From assembly GCA_902799465.1 (NCBI GenBank), contig CADCAS010000040.1, positions 10,924 through 64,626 of the forward strand: DNA of 53,703 nt, in the 5' to 3' direction. Of the stretch, positions 8,990 through 18,218 are shown one piece after another; within the stretch, counting starts at the first letter, position 1, and each line of letters opens with the position of its first letter. Both the position numbers and the translations under genes were made by a program. Under the pieces are notes generated by a model. That model did no database searches. It had not been told where the DNA came from and worked only from the letters and a program-made list of their open reading frames with translations. The DNA is from an uncultured Eubacteriales bacterium (GTDB lineage Bacteria > Bacillota > Clostridia > Christensenellales > Aristaeellaceae).

Positions 8990-10375
8990 CATCTCCAGCC
9001 CCACCCCGTACTTCCTGCGCTTGACGCGGAAGTAGCAGATCAGGTGGACCGTGAAGGTGATGAGCCAGGAGATGGGATAGGACAGGTAGAGCATGGTGAG
9101 GGTGGGATTGAAGGGGTATATGAAGGCGATCCACGCCAGCCGGAGCACGCAGATGCCCGCCACCGAGACGATCATGGGAATGACGGAGGCGCCCATGCCC
9201 CGGAGCACGCCCACCATGGTGTCCATGGTGCCGCAGAGGAAATAGGTGGGGGCGATGATGGAGGAGCGCATGGCGGCGGCCTCGATGACGGCGGGATCGT
9301 CGGTGTAGATGTGGAAGAACACGCGCATGAACAGGAGCAGGATCATCCCCAGCCCCAGGCCGATGCCCGTCACCGCCATCAGCGCCGCCCGGGTGACCCG
9401 GGAGATGCGGTCGTAGCGGTGCGCGCCCACGTTCTGGCTGGTGAAGGTGATGGCCGCCTGATAGATGGCGTTCATGGACACGTAGATGTAGCCCTCGATG
9501 TTGGAGGCGGCGGTGTTGCCCGCAGTGACGATGGTGCCGAACCCGTTGACGGTGGACTGTATGATGACGTTCGAGATGGAGAAGCAGATGCCCTGCAGGC
9601 CCGCGGGCAGACCGATTTTGGCGATCTCCCACACCTTGCCCAGGTCCAGCCGCAGCTTTGTGATGTCCAGGTGGATGCTGCCCTCGGTGCGTATGAGGCA
9701 CAGCACCACCAGTATGGCGGAGATGATCTGGGCGGTGATGGTGGCCCAGGCCACGCCGCTGACCCCCATGCCGAAGGCCGCCACGAACACGATGTTCAGT
9801 ATCACGTTCACCACGCCCGCCACCGTCAGGTACATAAGGGGACGGCGGGTGTCGCCGATGGCCCGGAGGATGGCCGCGCCGAAGTTGTAGATCATGTTGG
9901 CGGGCATGCCCAGGAAGTAGATGCGCATGTAGGCCGTGGCCAGGGGCAGCACCTCGTCGGGGGTGTTCATCCACGACAGGAAGGTCCCCGCCAGCAAAAA
10001 GCCCACGAACCCCACCGCCACGCCGCTCAGCACGCTCAGCAGCATGGAGGTGTGCACGCCGTCGCTGGTCTGTTTGAAGTCCCCCGCGCCGTGGTACCGG
10101 GCCACCACCACGTTCGCGCCCACCGACAGCCCCAGAAACAGGTTCACCAGCAGGTTGATCAGCGAACCCGGCGCGCCCACCGCCGCCAGCGCCGCGTCCC
10201 CCTCGAACTTGCCCACCACGATCACGTCCGCGGCATTGAAGGTCAGCTGCAATACGCTGGACAGGATCAGCGGCACCGCGAAAGTCAGCAGCTTCGGCAT
10301 CACCGGCCCGTTGAGCATGTCCAGCTCAAACCCGCGCCGACGGCTGTGGTGGATGTGGATGTGGTGCAGATGCAT
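8933..10375 (-). CDS. MATE-family efflux transporter
   Basis: An inner-membrane drug/metabolite:cation antiporter of 480 residues with about twelve hydrophobic segments. MATE features include MLNGPVMPKLLTFAVPLILS near the start, NAADVIVVGKF (about 47-57), ALAAVGAPGSLINLL, and FGAAILRAIGDTRRP at about 164. The N-terminus is histidine-rich (HLHHIHIHHS). ATG 10375 follows GGAGGTCGCCC. The last 20 or so residues (ERATGNREQ repeats) are encoded by the heptamer array, which is unlike any MATE C-terminus. The substrate is unknown. Confidence 0.9.
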   Translation of the reverse strand: MHLHHIHIHHSRRRGFELDMLNGPVMPKLLTFAVPLILSSVLQLTFNAADVIVVGKFEGDAALAAVGAPGSLINLLVNLFLGLSVGANVVVARYHGAGDFKQTSDGVHTSMLLSVLSGVAVGFVGFLLAGTFLSWMNTPDEVLPLATAYMRIYFLGMPANMIYNFGAAILRAIGDTRRPLMYLTVAGVVNVILNIVFVAAFGMGVSGVAWATITAQIISAILVVLCLIRTEGSIHLDITKLRLDLGKVWEIAKIGLPAGLQGICFSISNVIIQSTVNGFGTIVTAGNTAASNIEGYIYVSMNAIYQAAITFTSQNVGAHRYDRISRVTRAALMAVTGIGLGLGMILLLFMRVFFHIYTDDPAVIEAAAMRSSIIAPTYFLCGTMDTMVGVLRGMGASVIPMIVSVAGICVLRLAWIAFIYPFNPTLTMLYLSYPISWLITFTVHLICYFRVKRRKYGVGLEMRERATGNREQATGNRNSG

Positions 10376-10390
10376 GGGCGACCTCCGATT

Positions 10391-10460
10391 CAGGGAACAG
10401 GGAACAGAAGGCGGCGATGCGCCGCCCGCCAGGTTGTACGCATTGTTTCAGCATTGGGCT
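10391..10460. repeat. Half of a type-R1 repeat
   Basis: A short GGGAACA array (10391-10406) is followed by GCGGCGATGCGCCGCCCGCC and the central stretch of the R1 core. The second hairpin and right array are missing. It lies in the leader of the MATE gene. Confidence 0.65.
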
Positions 10461-10531
10461 GCGACGTATGTAGCGCCTGCACCTCTGTTCAATCGGTGAA
10501 GTCCGCCCAATGCCTCGTTTTCGCACCCCGC

Positions 10532-10560
10532 ATTATACCATCCCCACATTGCCTTACCAA
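10532..10560 (-). promoter_or_regulatory. MATE gene promoter
   Basis: TTGGTA (10555-10560) and TATAAT (10532-10537) are 17 nt apart, with an extended TGG. The half R1 repeat lies between this promoter and the start codon. Confidence 0.65.
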
Positions 10561-10630
10561 CCCGAATCGGCGGCAAGGCAAAATTTAACACGGATGACCA
10601 GTTTCGGGGGCCATGCGGGGTCCGCGGCGG

Positions 10631-10660
10631 TTGAAAAGCGCAATAAAGCTGTGCTATAAT
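10631..10660 (+). promoter_or_regulatory. secA promoter
   Basis: TTGAAA (10631-10636) and TATAAT (10655-10660) are 18 nt apart, with TGC before the -10 box. The start codon is 45 nt downstream, with GGAGG at a good distance. Confidence 0.75.
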
Positions 10661-10705
10661 AAGATGAATTTTCTTCGGATTCACTGCTGACTATGGAGGA
10701 CTGTA

Positions 10706-13438
10706 ATGTTTGATTTCATAAAAAAGATACTGACGCCTTCCAACGAGGGCGAGATCAAAAAGCTGCGCAAGACGGTGGACAGGATCAACGCCCTGGAGCC
10801 GGAGATCAAGAAGCTGTCGGACGAGGGCATGCGGGAGAAGCTGCAGGAACTGAAGCAGCAGGCCCAGTCGGGGACGAGCCTGGACGATCTGCTGCCGGAG
10901 ACCTTCGCGCTGGTGCGCGAGGCGGGCGTGCGTGTGCTGAACCAGCGGGCGTTCGATGTGCAGCTCATCGGCGGCATCGTGCTGCATCAGGGCCGCATCG
11001 CGGAGATGCGCACCGGCGAGGGCAAGACGCTGACGGCCACCCTGCCGGCAGTGCTGAACGCGCTGACGGGCAAGGGCGTGCACGTGGTCACCGTCAACGA
11101 CTACCTGGCCAAGTTCCAGTCCGAGATGATGGGCAAGATCTACCGCTTCCTGGGGCTGTCGGTGGGCCTGATCGTCCACGACCTGAGCCCGGAGGAGCGC
11201 CAGGTGGCCTATAATTCGGACATCACCTACGGTACCAACAACGAATTCGGCTTCGACTACCTGCGGGACAACATGGTCACCTACAAGGAGCGCATGGTCC
11301 AGCGGGAGCTGAACTTCGCCATCGTGGACGAGGTGGACTCCATCCTCATCGACGAGGCCCGCACCCCGCTGATCATCTCCGGCCAGGGCGAGAAGTCCAC
11401 GGAGCTGTACAGCCGCGCCAACCAGTTCATACTTACCGGCCTCACGGAGGCCAAGGAGGACAAGGACAACAAGGACGGCGGCCTGCTGGTGGAGGGCGAC
11501 TATCTCCGCGACGAGAAGGACAAGACCCTGTCCCTGACCGAGCAGGGCGTGAAGAAGGCCGAGAGGTTCTTCCAGGTGGAGAACCTCACCGACCCGGAGA
11601 ACCAGGAGCTGTACCACCACATCCTGGGCGCGCTGCGCGCCCACAAGATGATGAAGCGGGATGTGGACTACGTGGTCAAGGACGGCCAGGTCGTCATCGT
11701 GGACGAGTTCACCGGCCGCCTGATGGTGGGCCGCCGCTATTCCGACGGGCTGCACCAGGCCATCGAGGCCAAGGAGGGCGTCAAGGTGGAGCGGGAGAGC
11801 AAGACCCTGGCCACCATCACCTTCCAGAACTACTTCCGCATGTACCACAAGCTCTCGGGCATGACGGGCACCGCCAAGACCGAGGAGGAGGAGTTCAACG
11901 GCATCTACAAGCTGGACGTGGTGACCATCCCCACCAACCGCCCCATGATCCGCGAGGACATGAACGACGCGGTGTTCATCACCATGAAGGCCAAGTATGC
12001 CGCCATCATCGAGGAGATCGTCAAGCGCCACGCCACCGGCCAGCCCATCCTGGTGGGCACGGTGTCGGTGGAGAAGTCCGAGCTGCTGAGCAAGATGCTC
12101 GCCCTGCGCGGGGTGGAGCACGTGGTCCTGAACGCCAAGTTCCACGAGAAGGAGGCCGAGATCGTCGCTCAGGCCGGCAAGAAGGGCGCGGTCACCATCG
12201 CCACCAACATGGCCGGCCGCGGCACCGACATCCTGCTGGGCGGCAACGCCGAGTTCATGGCCAGAAAGTCCATGCGCCAGCAGGAGTACGACGAGGAGAT
12301 CATCGAGGAGGCCATCGGCTTCAACGAGAACGTGAGCGATGAGGTGAAGGCGGCCCGGAAGGTCTTCCGCGAGCTGCTCGCGAAATACGAGGTGGAGACC
12401 AACGCCGGCCACGACGAGGTCGTCAGGCTGGGCGGCCTGCACATCATCGGCACCGAGCGCCACGAGTCCCGCCGCATCGACAACCAGCTGCGCGGCCGCG
12501 CCGGACGCCAGGGCGACCCCGGCTCCAGCCAGTTCTTCATCTCCTTCGAGGACGACCTGCTCAGGCTGTTCGGCTCCGACCGCTTCAAGCCCATGCTGGA
12601 GAAGCTGTCCGGCGACGGCGAGGAGGCCATCGAGTTCGGCATCGTGTCCAAGCAGATCGAAAACGCCCAGAAGCGGGTGGAGAGCAAGAACTACGACATC
12701 CGCCTGCACGTGCTGCAATACGACGACGTGATGAACCAGCAGCGCGAGATCATCTACGGCCAGCGCCGCGAGGTGCTCGAGGGCGAGGACATGCACGCCA
12801 AGATCATGGACATGCGCCACACCCTGATCACCGAGGCCGTGGACCGTCACGTGGGCGACGAGGGCAATCTGGACACCTGGGACATCGAGGGTCTGGAGGA
12901 ATACCTGGACCGCCTGTGCATCGACCGCGGCGGCGTGAAGCAGATCTACGGCGGCCTCAAGGACAAGACCAAGGAGGAGCTGGTCCGGGAGCTGGAGGCC
13001 CGCGCCGACGTGCTCTACGCTCAGCGCGAGCAGATGTGGGCCGAGGCCAACCTGGACATGCGTGAATTCGAGCGCGTGGCCCTGCTGGGCGCGGTGGACC
13101 GCCGCTGGATGGACCACATCGACGCCATGACCGAGCTCAGGGACGGCATCGGCCTCAGGGCCTACGGCCAGCGCAACCCCATCGTGGAGTTCAAGCGCGA
13201 GGGCTTCGACATGTTCGAGGAGATGGTCCACCTGATCCAGGAGGACACCCTGCGCCGCCTCTACTTCACCGTGCTTGCCCGGCCCATGGAGCGCCGCCAG
13301 GTGGCCCAGCCCACCGCCGCCAGCCACGGCGAGCAGGAGGCCAGGCCCGTCCGCAAAAAGTCCGACGTCAAGGTCGGCCCCAACGATCCCTGCCCCTGCG
13401 GCAGCGGGAAGAAGTATAAGAAGTGCTGCGGGGCTTAG
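10706..13438 (+). CDS. secA: Preprotein translocase ATPase SecA
   Basis: The motor that pushes preproteins through SecYEG, 910 residues. Visible features: Walker [10 protein letters not shown] (about 101-109), [15 protein letters not shown] (DEAD-like Walker B), the preprotein cross-linking domain after it, [11 protein letters not shown], and the [19 protein letters not shown] helicase motif. At the very end is the zinc-binding SEC-C motif [13 protein letters not shown]. Full length and intact. prfB follows on the same strand after about 250 nt, as in many Firmicutes. Confidence 0.97.
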   Translation: MFDFIKKILTPSNEGEIKKLRKTVDRINALEPEIKKLSDEGMREKLQELKQQAQSGTSLDDLLPETFALVREAGVRVLNQRAFDVQLIGGIVLHQGRIAEMRTGEGKTLTATLPAVLNALTGKGVHVVTVNDYLAKFQSEMMGKIYRFLGLSVGLIVHDLSPEERQVAYNSDITYGTNNEFGFDYLRDNMVTYKERMVQRELNFAIVDEVDSILIDEARTPLIISGQGEKSTELYSRANQFILTGLTEAKEDKDNKDGGLLVEGDYLRDEKDKTLSLTEQGVKKAERFFQVENLTDPENQELYHHILGALRAHKMMKRDVDYVVKDGQVVIVDEFTGRLMVGRRYSDGLHQAIEAKEGVKVERESKTLATITFQNYFRMYHKLSGMTGTAKTEEEEFNGIYKLDVVTIPTNRPMIREDMNDAVFITMKAKYAAIIEEIVKRHATGQPILVGTVSVEKSELLSKMLALRGVEHVVLNAKFHEKEAEIVAQAGKKGAVTIATNMAGRGTDILLGGNAEFMARKSMRQQEYDEEIIEEAIGFNENVSDEVKAARKVFRELLAKYEVETNAGHDEVVRLGGLHIIGTERHESRRIDNQLRGRAGRQGDPGSSQFFISFEDDLLRLFGSDRFKPMLEKLSGDGEEAIEFGIVSKQIENAQKRVESKNYDIRLHVLQYDDVMNQQREIIYGQRREVLEGEDMHAKIMDMRHTLITEAVDRHVGDEGNLDTWDIEGLEEYLDRLCIDRGGVKQIYGGLKDKTKEELVRELEARADVLYAQREQMWAEANLDMREFERVALLGAVDRRWMDHIDAMTELRDGIGLRAYGQRNPIVEFKREGFDMFEEMVHLIQEDTLRRLYFTVLARPMERRQVAQPTAASHGEQEARPVRKKSDVKVGPNDPCPCGSGKKYKKCCGA

Positions 13439-13477
13439 GCTTAGCCAGCCGGGCAATCGCTGCCGCGCGAGTGCCCC

Positions 13478-13584
13478 GGATTTCGGGGGCCATAGATTCA
13501 AGCCCCCGAAATCCTGCGTTGCAGTCCTGACCGAACCTTTGGCGCAGGCCGTTCCTGCCGCCCCACAGCTTCAAGGGCGGCAGG
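13478..13584 (+). terminator. Hairpin cluster between secA and prfB
   Basis: A 13-bp perfect stem (13478-13490 with 13502-13514) is followed by a 10-bp stem CCTGCCGCCC/GGGCGGCAGG (13554-13563 with 13575-13584) and then CCCGCGTTTTT, which could end the secA transcript. A smaller GCCTTCC/GGAAGGC stem follows near 13602-13623. The roughly 240-nt gap otherwise shows nothing. Confidence 0.5.
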
Positions 13585-13685
13585 CCCGCGTTTTTCAAAA
13601 GCCTTCCGCTTTATAGGAAGGCAGCATTTGTAAAGCAAATGTCAAAAGTGGTCATCCCCAACCCCTGAACGAGGAAGTGATTATT

Positions 13686-14783
13686 ATGATAGAAATGGAA
13701 GTTTTCAAGCAGGACTTAAACGCCGTGCGCGACATGCTCGCGGAGGCGGGAAAATCCCTGCAGATCGACCACCTGCGGGAGCAGCTGATCGAGTACAACG
13801 AGGACATGGGCTCCCCGGGCTTCTGGGACGATTCGGAGCGGGCGCAGAAGGTGTCCGCGAAGGCCAGCTCGGTGGAGAACCGCATCAAGCACTACGAGAG
13901 CCTGGTCTCCCGGGCGGACGACATCGAGGTGCTGATGGAGCTTGCGGAGGAGGCCGACGACGAGGGCAGCGTGGACGAGATCAGGTCCGAGCTTGAAAGC
14001 CTGAAGGGCGACCTGGAGACCCTGCGGCTTCAGACGCTGCTGACCGGCGAGTACGACAACTGCAACTGCATCCTCTCGCTGCACGCGGGCGCGGGCGGCA
14101 CCGAGGCCCAGGACTGGACCCAGATGCTCTACCGCATGTACACCCGCTTCGCCGAGCGGATGGGCTTCACGGTGAAGCTGCTGGACCTGCTGGACGGCGA
14201 CGAGGCGGGCATCAAGTCGGTGACCTTCGAGGTCTCCGGCGACTACGCCTACGGCTATCTGAAAAGCGAGCGCGGCGTGCACCGCCTGGTGCGCATCTCC
14301 CCCTTCGACGCCAACGCGCGGCGGCACACGTCGTTCGCGTCGCTGGACGTCAGCCCCATCATCGAGGACGACGGGGAGATCGAGATTCGGCCCGAGGACC
14401 TGCGCATCGACACCTACCGCGCCTCCGGCGCCGGCGGCCAGCACGTCAACCGAACCGACTCCGCCGTGCGCATCACCCACCTGCCCACCGGCATCGTGGT
14501 CCAGTGCCAGAACGAGCGCAGCCAGGTCCAGAACAAGGAGATGTGCTTCATCTGGCTGCGCGCGCGGCTGGCCGAATTGAAGGAGCAGCAGCGCCAGGAG
14601 CAGATGGGCGAGATCAAGGGCGAACTGAAGAAGATCGAATGGGGCAGCCAGATACGCTCCTACGTGTTCCAGCCCTACACGATGGTCAAGGACCACCGCA
14701 CCGGCTACGAGATGGGCGACGTCTCCGCCGTCATGGACGGCAAGCTGGAGGACTTCGTCACCGCGTATTTGCAGAAGCTATGA
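13686..14783 (+). CDS. prfB: Peptide chain release factor 2
   Basis: Recognises UGA and UAA stop codons and releases the finished peptide; 365 residues. It carries the RF2-type SPF anticodon tripeptide (residues 205-207) and the catalytic GGQ (250-252, [12 protein letters not shown]). Unlike many bacterial prfB genes, the N-terminal region runs unbroken through [12 protein letters not shown]: the usual in-frame UGA frameshift site is absent, so the autoregulatory +1 frameshift is missing. ATG 13686 is preferred over GTG 13677, which is too close to GAGG. The stop overlaps the next start (ATGA). Confidence 0.95.
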   Translation: MIEMEVFKQDLNAVRDMLAEAGKSLQIDHLREQLIEYNEDMGSPGFWDDSERAQKVSAKASSVENRIKHYESLVSRADDIEVLMELAEEADDEGSVDEIRSELESLKGDLETLRLQTLLTGEYDNCNCILSLHAGAGGTEAQDWTQMLYRMYTRFAERMGFTVKLLDLLDGDEAGIKSVTFEVSGDYAYGYLKSERGVHRLVRISPFDANARRHTSFASLDVSPIIEDDGEIEIRPEDLRIDTYRASGAGGQHVNRTDSAVRITHLPTGIVVQCQNERSQVQNKEMCFIWLRARLAELKEQQRQEQMGEIKGELKKIEWGSQIRSYVFQPYTMVKDHRTGYEMGDVSAVMDGKLEDFVTAYLQKL

Positions 14784-15085
14784 GGAAGATTCGCATCACC
14801 GCCGCGCGGGTCGCCCGCTACGACGACCTGATTGCGCGATACGAAAACCCCATCGAACACGCCTGCTCCGTCAAGGAGGGGCAGGCGTGGATCGCCGACG
14901 GCTGGCAGCGGCCCGAGAGCTTCTGCGAGAGCGCCTGGGAGAGCGTCTCCCCCTTCGTGATGACGCTGGCCCACGGCGGGGAGAACTTCTATGACGGCTG
15001 GATGAAGAACCCCAGATCCGCCATGATCTCCTGCAACGACGGCTTCCGGCCGGTGAGCTTCCTCCTGGAGGTCATCGAAGATTGA
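14780..15085 (+). CDS. TIGR04076 family small protein
   Basis: A protein of 101 residues of unknown function. It matches the TIGR04076 pattern: an N-terminal beta strand (KIRITAARV), then FCESAWESVSPFVMTLAHGG (about 53-72) and MISCNDGFRPVSFLLEVIE at the end. The start overlaps the prfB stop as ATGA, so translation is probably coupled. Conserved cysteines suggest possible metal or redox chemistry, but I see no proof. Confidence 0.7.
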   Translation: MRKIRITAARVARYDDLIARYENPIEHACSVKEGQAWIADGWQRPESFCESAWESVSPFVMTLAHGGENFYDGWMKNPRSAMISCNDGFRPVSFLLEVIED

Positions 15086-15127
15086 AACTCGACGCCGCAA
15101 ACGGCATCTACATCCCGGGAGGAATCC

Positions 15128-15916
15128 ATGAACGACAGAATCCGACGCCGCCTCGCCGCCACGGCGCTGTGCCTGGGGCTGGCGGCGCTTTACGTCATAC
15201 TGACGCTGACGGCGCTGCACCACGTGGGCACGGATGCGGCGCTATACCATTCCGAACAGATGAAGGCGGGCATTCTGCCGGAAGCGGGCATCAGCGAGGC
15301 GGACCTGCGCGCGGTGGACGCGCAGCTGGCGGACTACCTGTCCGGCAGGAATCCGCGGACCGACCGCGTCGACGACGCGCAGGCATGGCTGCCGGAGGCG
15401 CAGCGCGACGCCTTCAACGAGAAGGAGCTGACCCACTTGCGGGACTGCCTCGGCCTGTTTGACCTGCTGCGCAAGGTCCGCGCCCGACTGATCCCCTGGG
15501 CCGTCGCGCTGATCCTGGGCGGGGCCTGGCTGTTGCAGGACAGACAGAAGGCCCGGCTGTGCGCCTGGCTTTCGCCGCTGATCCTGCTCGTGCCGCTGGG
15601 GCTGTTTGCCCTGTACGCCGCGGTGAACTTCGACGCGGCGTTCACGCTGTTTCACAAGGTTTTATTCACAAATGATCTCTGGCTGCTGGACCCGCGGACG
15701 GACCTGCTGATCCGCATCTGCCCCGCGTCGATGTTCATGCACATGGGCATCCGCATCGCGGTCTACAGCCTGATCGGCATACTGGCGGCGACGGCCGTCG
15801 CCGTGCTGCTCACCTTCATATGGCCGAAACGAAAAGAGGACAACACATGGAAAACGACTACGCGGCGCGGGCCCGCGCCCAGGCAGTACGACTTCGAGAG
15901 CAGGGAAGAGCACTGA
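15128..15916 (+). CDS. TIGR01906 (DUF1461) integral membrane protein
   Basis: A protein of 262 residues with membrane helices at about 9-30, 122-137, 144-164 and 206-230. The pattern (first helix, extracytoplasmic loop containing the NEKELTHLRDC segment, then three helices with DAAFTLFHKVLFTNDLWLLD) is typical of TIGR01906, whose role is unknown. GGGAGGAAT precedes ATG 15128. The 3' end overlaps the chosen tsaD start by 70 nt. Confidence 0.75.
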   Translation: MNDRIRRRLAATALCLGLAALYVILTLTALHHVGTDAALYHSEQMKAGILPEAGISEADLRAVDAQLADYLSGRNPRTDRVDDAQAWLPEAQRDAFNEKELTHLRDCLGLFDLLRKVRARLIPWAVALILGGAWLLQDRQKARLCAWLSPLILLVPLGLFALYAAVNFDAAFTLFHKVLFTNDLWLLDPRTDLLIRICPASMFMHMGIRIAVYSLIGILAATAVAVLLTFIWPKRKEDNTWKTTTRRGPAPRQYDFESREEH

Positions 15917-16938
15917 TTCTTTCGGTGGAATCCTCCTGCGACGAGACGGCGGTGGCCATCGTGCGCGACGGGCGCGAGGTATTGGCCAACTGCGTCGCCA
16001 GCCAGATCGACACCCACGCGCTCTACGGCGGCGTGGTGCCGGAGATCGCCAGCCGCATGCACGTGGAGGCCATCGACCCGCTGCTGGACGCGGTGTGCCT
16101 CGACGACATCGACGCCGTGGCGGTGACCTACGGGCCGGGGCTGGTCGGGGCGCTGCTGACCGGCGTGAGCTGGGCCAAGGCGCTGGCCTACGCCATGGAC
16201 AAGCCCCTCATCCCCGTCAACCACATCGAGGGCCACGTCTCCGCGGACTACATCGCCCACCCGGACCTGGAGCCGCCCTTCGTGTGCCTGGTGGCCTCGG
16301 GCGGGCACAGCCACATACTCAACGTGACCCACTACGGCGAATACGAGCTGCTGGGCCAGACCATGGACGACGCCGCAGGCGAGGCCTTCGACAAGGTGGC
16401 GCGGGTGCTGGACATCCCCTACCCCGGCGGGCCGCTGCTGGACAAGCTGGCGGACGAGGGCGACGATCACGCCTACACCTTCCCCCACCCCCACACCCAG
16501 GGGAAGTACGACTTCTCCTTCTCCGGCCTCAAGACCGCCGTCATCAACCAGGCCCACAACCTGCGGCAGCAGGGCGTCCCCATCGACGCGAAGGACTTCG
16601 CCGCTTCGTTCCGCAGAAGCGTGGTGGACATGCTGGTGACCAAGACCGTCGCCGCCTGCCTCGACACCGGCGCGAAGCGGGTCGCCATCGCCGGGGGCGT
16701 GGCCGCCAACTCCCTGCTGCGCCGGGATCTGCAGCGCCGGGGCGAGGCCGCGGGCCTGGAGGTCTACATCCCGCCCAAAAACCTCTGCACCGACAACGCC
16801 GCCATGATCGGCTCCGCCGGGTTCTACACCCTGATGGCCGGTCGCGTGGCCGACCTGGACCTGAACGCCGTGCCCGCGCTGCGGGTGCTGATGAAAGAAT
16901 TCAGGGAACAGGGAACAGGGAACAGGGAACAGGAATAG
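15847..16938 (+). CDS. tsaD: tRNA threonylcarbamoyladenosine synthase subunit TsaD
   Basis: Transfers the threonylcarbamoyl group to A37 of ANN-decoding tRNAs, with TsaB and TsaE; 363 residues. Motifs: SVESSCDETAVAIV (about 26-39), metal-binding NHIEGH, ASGGHSHI, and DNAAMIG near the end. ATG 15847 is chosen for the upstream AAGAGGA; it gives a 22-residue N-terminal extension beyond the usual start near LILSVESSC. The final residues (FREQGTGNREQE) come from a heptamer array. The usual C-terminus lies near RVLMKE. Confidence 0.93.
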   Translation: MENDYAARARAQAVRLREQGRALILSVESSCDETAVAIVRDGREVLANCVASQIDTHALYGGVVPEIASRMHVEAIDPLLDAVCLDDIDAVAVTYGPGLVGALLTGVSWAKALAYAMDKPLIPVNHIEGHVSADYIAHPDLEPPFVCLVASGGHSHILNVTHYGEYELLGQTMDDAAGEAFDKVARVLDIPYPGGPLLDKLADEGDDHAYTFPHPHTQGKYDFSFSGLKTAVINQAHNLRQQGVPIDAKDFAASFRRSVVDMLVTKTVAACLDTGAKRVAIAGGVAANSLLRRDLQRRGEAAGLEVYIPPKNLCTDNAAMIGSAGFYTLMAGRVADLDLNAVPALRVLMKEFREQGTGNREQE

Positions 16939-17018
16939 CCTGGAACGCAGAAGCGGCAATGCGCCGCACCTGCACGGGCAAACCACTCCTTTTCCCTTTT
17001 CCCTATTCCCTTTTCCCT
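16902..17018. repeat. Composite repeat with a shrunken core
   Basis: The left array GGGAACA (16902-16934) overlaps the tsaD 3' end. A short core retains GAATAGCC and GCGGCAATGCGCCGC; the right array (16987-17018) holds inverted GGGAAAA units. Confidence 0.75.
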
Positions 17019-17019
17019 C

Positions 17020-17066
17020 AACAAAACGGAGGTCCGTCTCGCAAGGAGACGGACCTCCGTTTTGTT
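17020..17066. terminator. Bidirectional terminator between tsaD and the ABC operon
   Basis: A perfect 21-bp inverted repeat (17020-17040 with 17046-17066) with a 5-nt loop and TTTTGTT at both outer ends. It lies between convergent genes and can serve both. Confidence 0.9.
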
Positions 17067-17075
17067 GAAGTTGAA

Positions 17076-18086
17076 TTACAGGATGTCCACCCAGGCGTCC
17101 ACGGTGTCCTTGGTGAAGCTGTTCAGCTTGTTCAGGAACAGGATGGAGCCGCCGTCGTCAGACTCGGTGACTTCCAGCTCGCCCAGCTCGCCGCACTCGA
17201 TCTTCTCGCCGACAGCGCCGGTGAAGTCGCCCTTCACCAGAGCAACCGCCGCGTAGGAGGAGGCGTAGCCCAGCTCGATGGGGTTCCACAGGAAGGTCTC
17301 GTCGGCGATGCCGGCGTCGATGAACTCCTTCATGTCGGAGGCCAGGGTCAGACCGGTGACCTTCACGTCACGGCCGGCGTCCTGGATGCACTTGCAGACG
17401 GCGGGGCCGCCCACGGTGGTGGGAACGATGATGCCCTTCAGGTCGGGATACTTCTCCAGGAGAGCCTGGGTCTCGTTGAAGGACTTGGTGTACTCGTCGT
17501 CGCCGTACACGGTGCCGACGTACTCGATGTTGGCGTACTTCTCGTCGCCGGAATTCAGGGCCTCCTCGATGAAGGAGATCCACAGGTTCTGGTTGGGGGC
17601 GGTGGCCATGGCGGAGACGATGGCGATCTGGCCTTCGCCGCCGATGCTGTTCACGATGGAATCCAGCTGGGTCACGCCGATCACCTGCGCGGAAGCGGGC
17701 TCAACGTCCAGGTCGCGGCCTTCGGCGTCCACCTTGGCATCCCAGGAGATGACCTTGATGCCGGCCTCGCGGGCCTCGTTGCAGACGTCCACCAGCGCGG
17801 CGGGATCGTTCGCGGAGATGCACAGCGCGTCAACGCCCTGGGCAATGTAGTTCTCGATGATGCGGATCTGGCCGTCGGAGGAGCCGTCGTCGGGACCGTC
17901 GTGCATGAACTCGAAGCCGAGCTCCTCAGCCGCCTGCTCGAAGCCGGTGACACCAGCCTGGAAGTAGGCGTTGCCGGACTGCTTGTAGACGACGCCGATT
18001 GTGATGCCTTCGCCCGCCTTCTCGGCGAACGCAGCGACGCTGAGGACCAGCATCAGGGTCAGAACGAGAGCCAATACTTTCTTCAT
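17076..18086 (-). CDS. Sugar ABC transporter substrate-binding protein, rhamnose (RhaS) type
   Basis: A secreted periplasmic-binding-like protein of 336 residues. The signal peptide is MKKVLALVLTLMLVLSVAAFA with cleavage before EKA; there is no lipobox cysteine, odd for a Gram-positive uptake system. It shows the type-1 sugar-binding fold (ITIGVVYKQSGNAYFQAG; GVDALCISANDPAAL) and segments typical of RhaS: APNQNLWISFIEEAL, YGDDEYTKSFNETQALLEKYPDLKGII split over adjacent strands, and FLWNPIELGYASSYAAVALV. It is last in the operon after the ATPase and two permeases. No rhamnose catabolic gene is nearby, so the sugar is an inference. Confidence 0.85.
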   Translation of the reverse strand: MKKVLALVLTLMLVLSVAAFAEKAGEGITIGVVYKQSGNAYFQAGVTGFEQAAEELGFEFMHDGPDDGSSDGQIRIIENYIAQGVDALCISANDPAALVDVCNEAREAGIKVISWDAKVDAEGRDLDVEPASAQVIGVTQLDSIVNSIGGEGQIAIVSAMATAPNQNLWISFIEEALNSGDEKYANIEYVGTVYGDDEYTKSFNETQALLEKYPDLKGIIVPTTVGGPAVCKCIQDAGRDVKVTGLTLASDMKEFIDAGIADETFLWNPIELGYASSYAAVALVKGDFTGAVGEKIECGELGELEVTESDDGGSILFLNKLNSFTKDTVDAWVDIL

Positions 18087-18108
18087 AAGGGTATACCTCC
18101 TTATTTAT

Positions 18109-18135
18109 TTACTCCGGGATCTATCCCGGAAGTAA
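18109..18135 (-). promoter_or_regulatory. Stem-loop in the leader of the binding-protein gene
   Basis: TTACTCCGGGAT and ATCCCGGAAGTAA form a 12-bp stem with one bulge just upstream of AAGGAGG (18096-18102). A second stem, GCGGGC/GCCCGC, follows the permease stop at about 18220-18234. Such hairpins often protect and raise the level of binding-protein mRNA relative to the rest of an operon. Confidence 0.6.
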
Positions 18136-18218
18136 TCCATGCAATAAGTGCTGCCGAAGATTTTTAGCGCTTGAATCTATGGCGCAAAAAACCGGTATGA
18201 GAGAGGCGGCAGCAATTG

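Noticed and set aside
10691..13501. Long minus-strand frame of 936 codons opposite secA
   Set aside because: A shadow of secA; no recognisable domain and a composition typical of antisense frames in high-GC genes.
13478..13660. Possible riboswitch upstream of prfB
   Set aside because: There are several stems but no conserved aptamer core that I can recognise, and the layout fits a secA terminator plus spacer.
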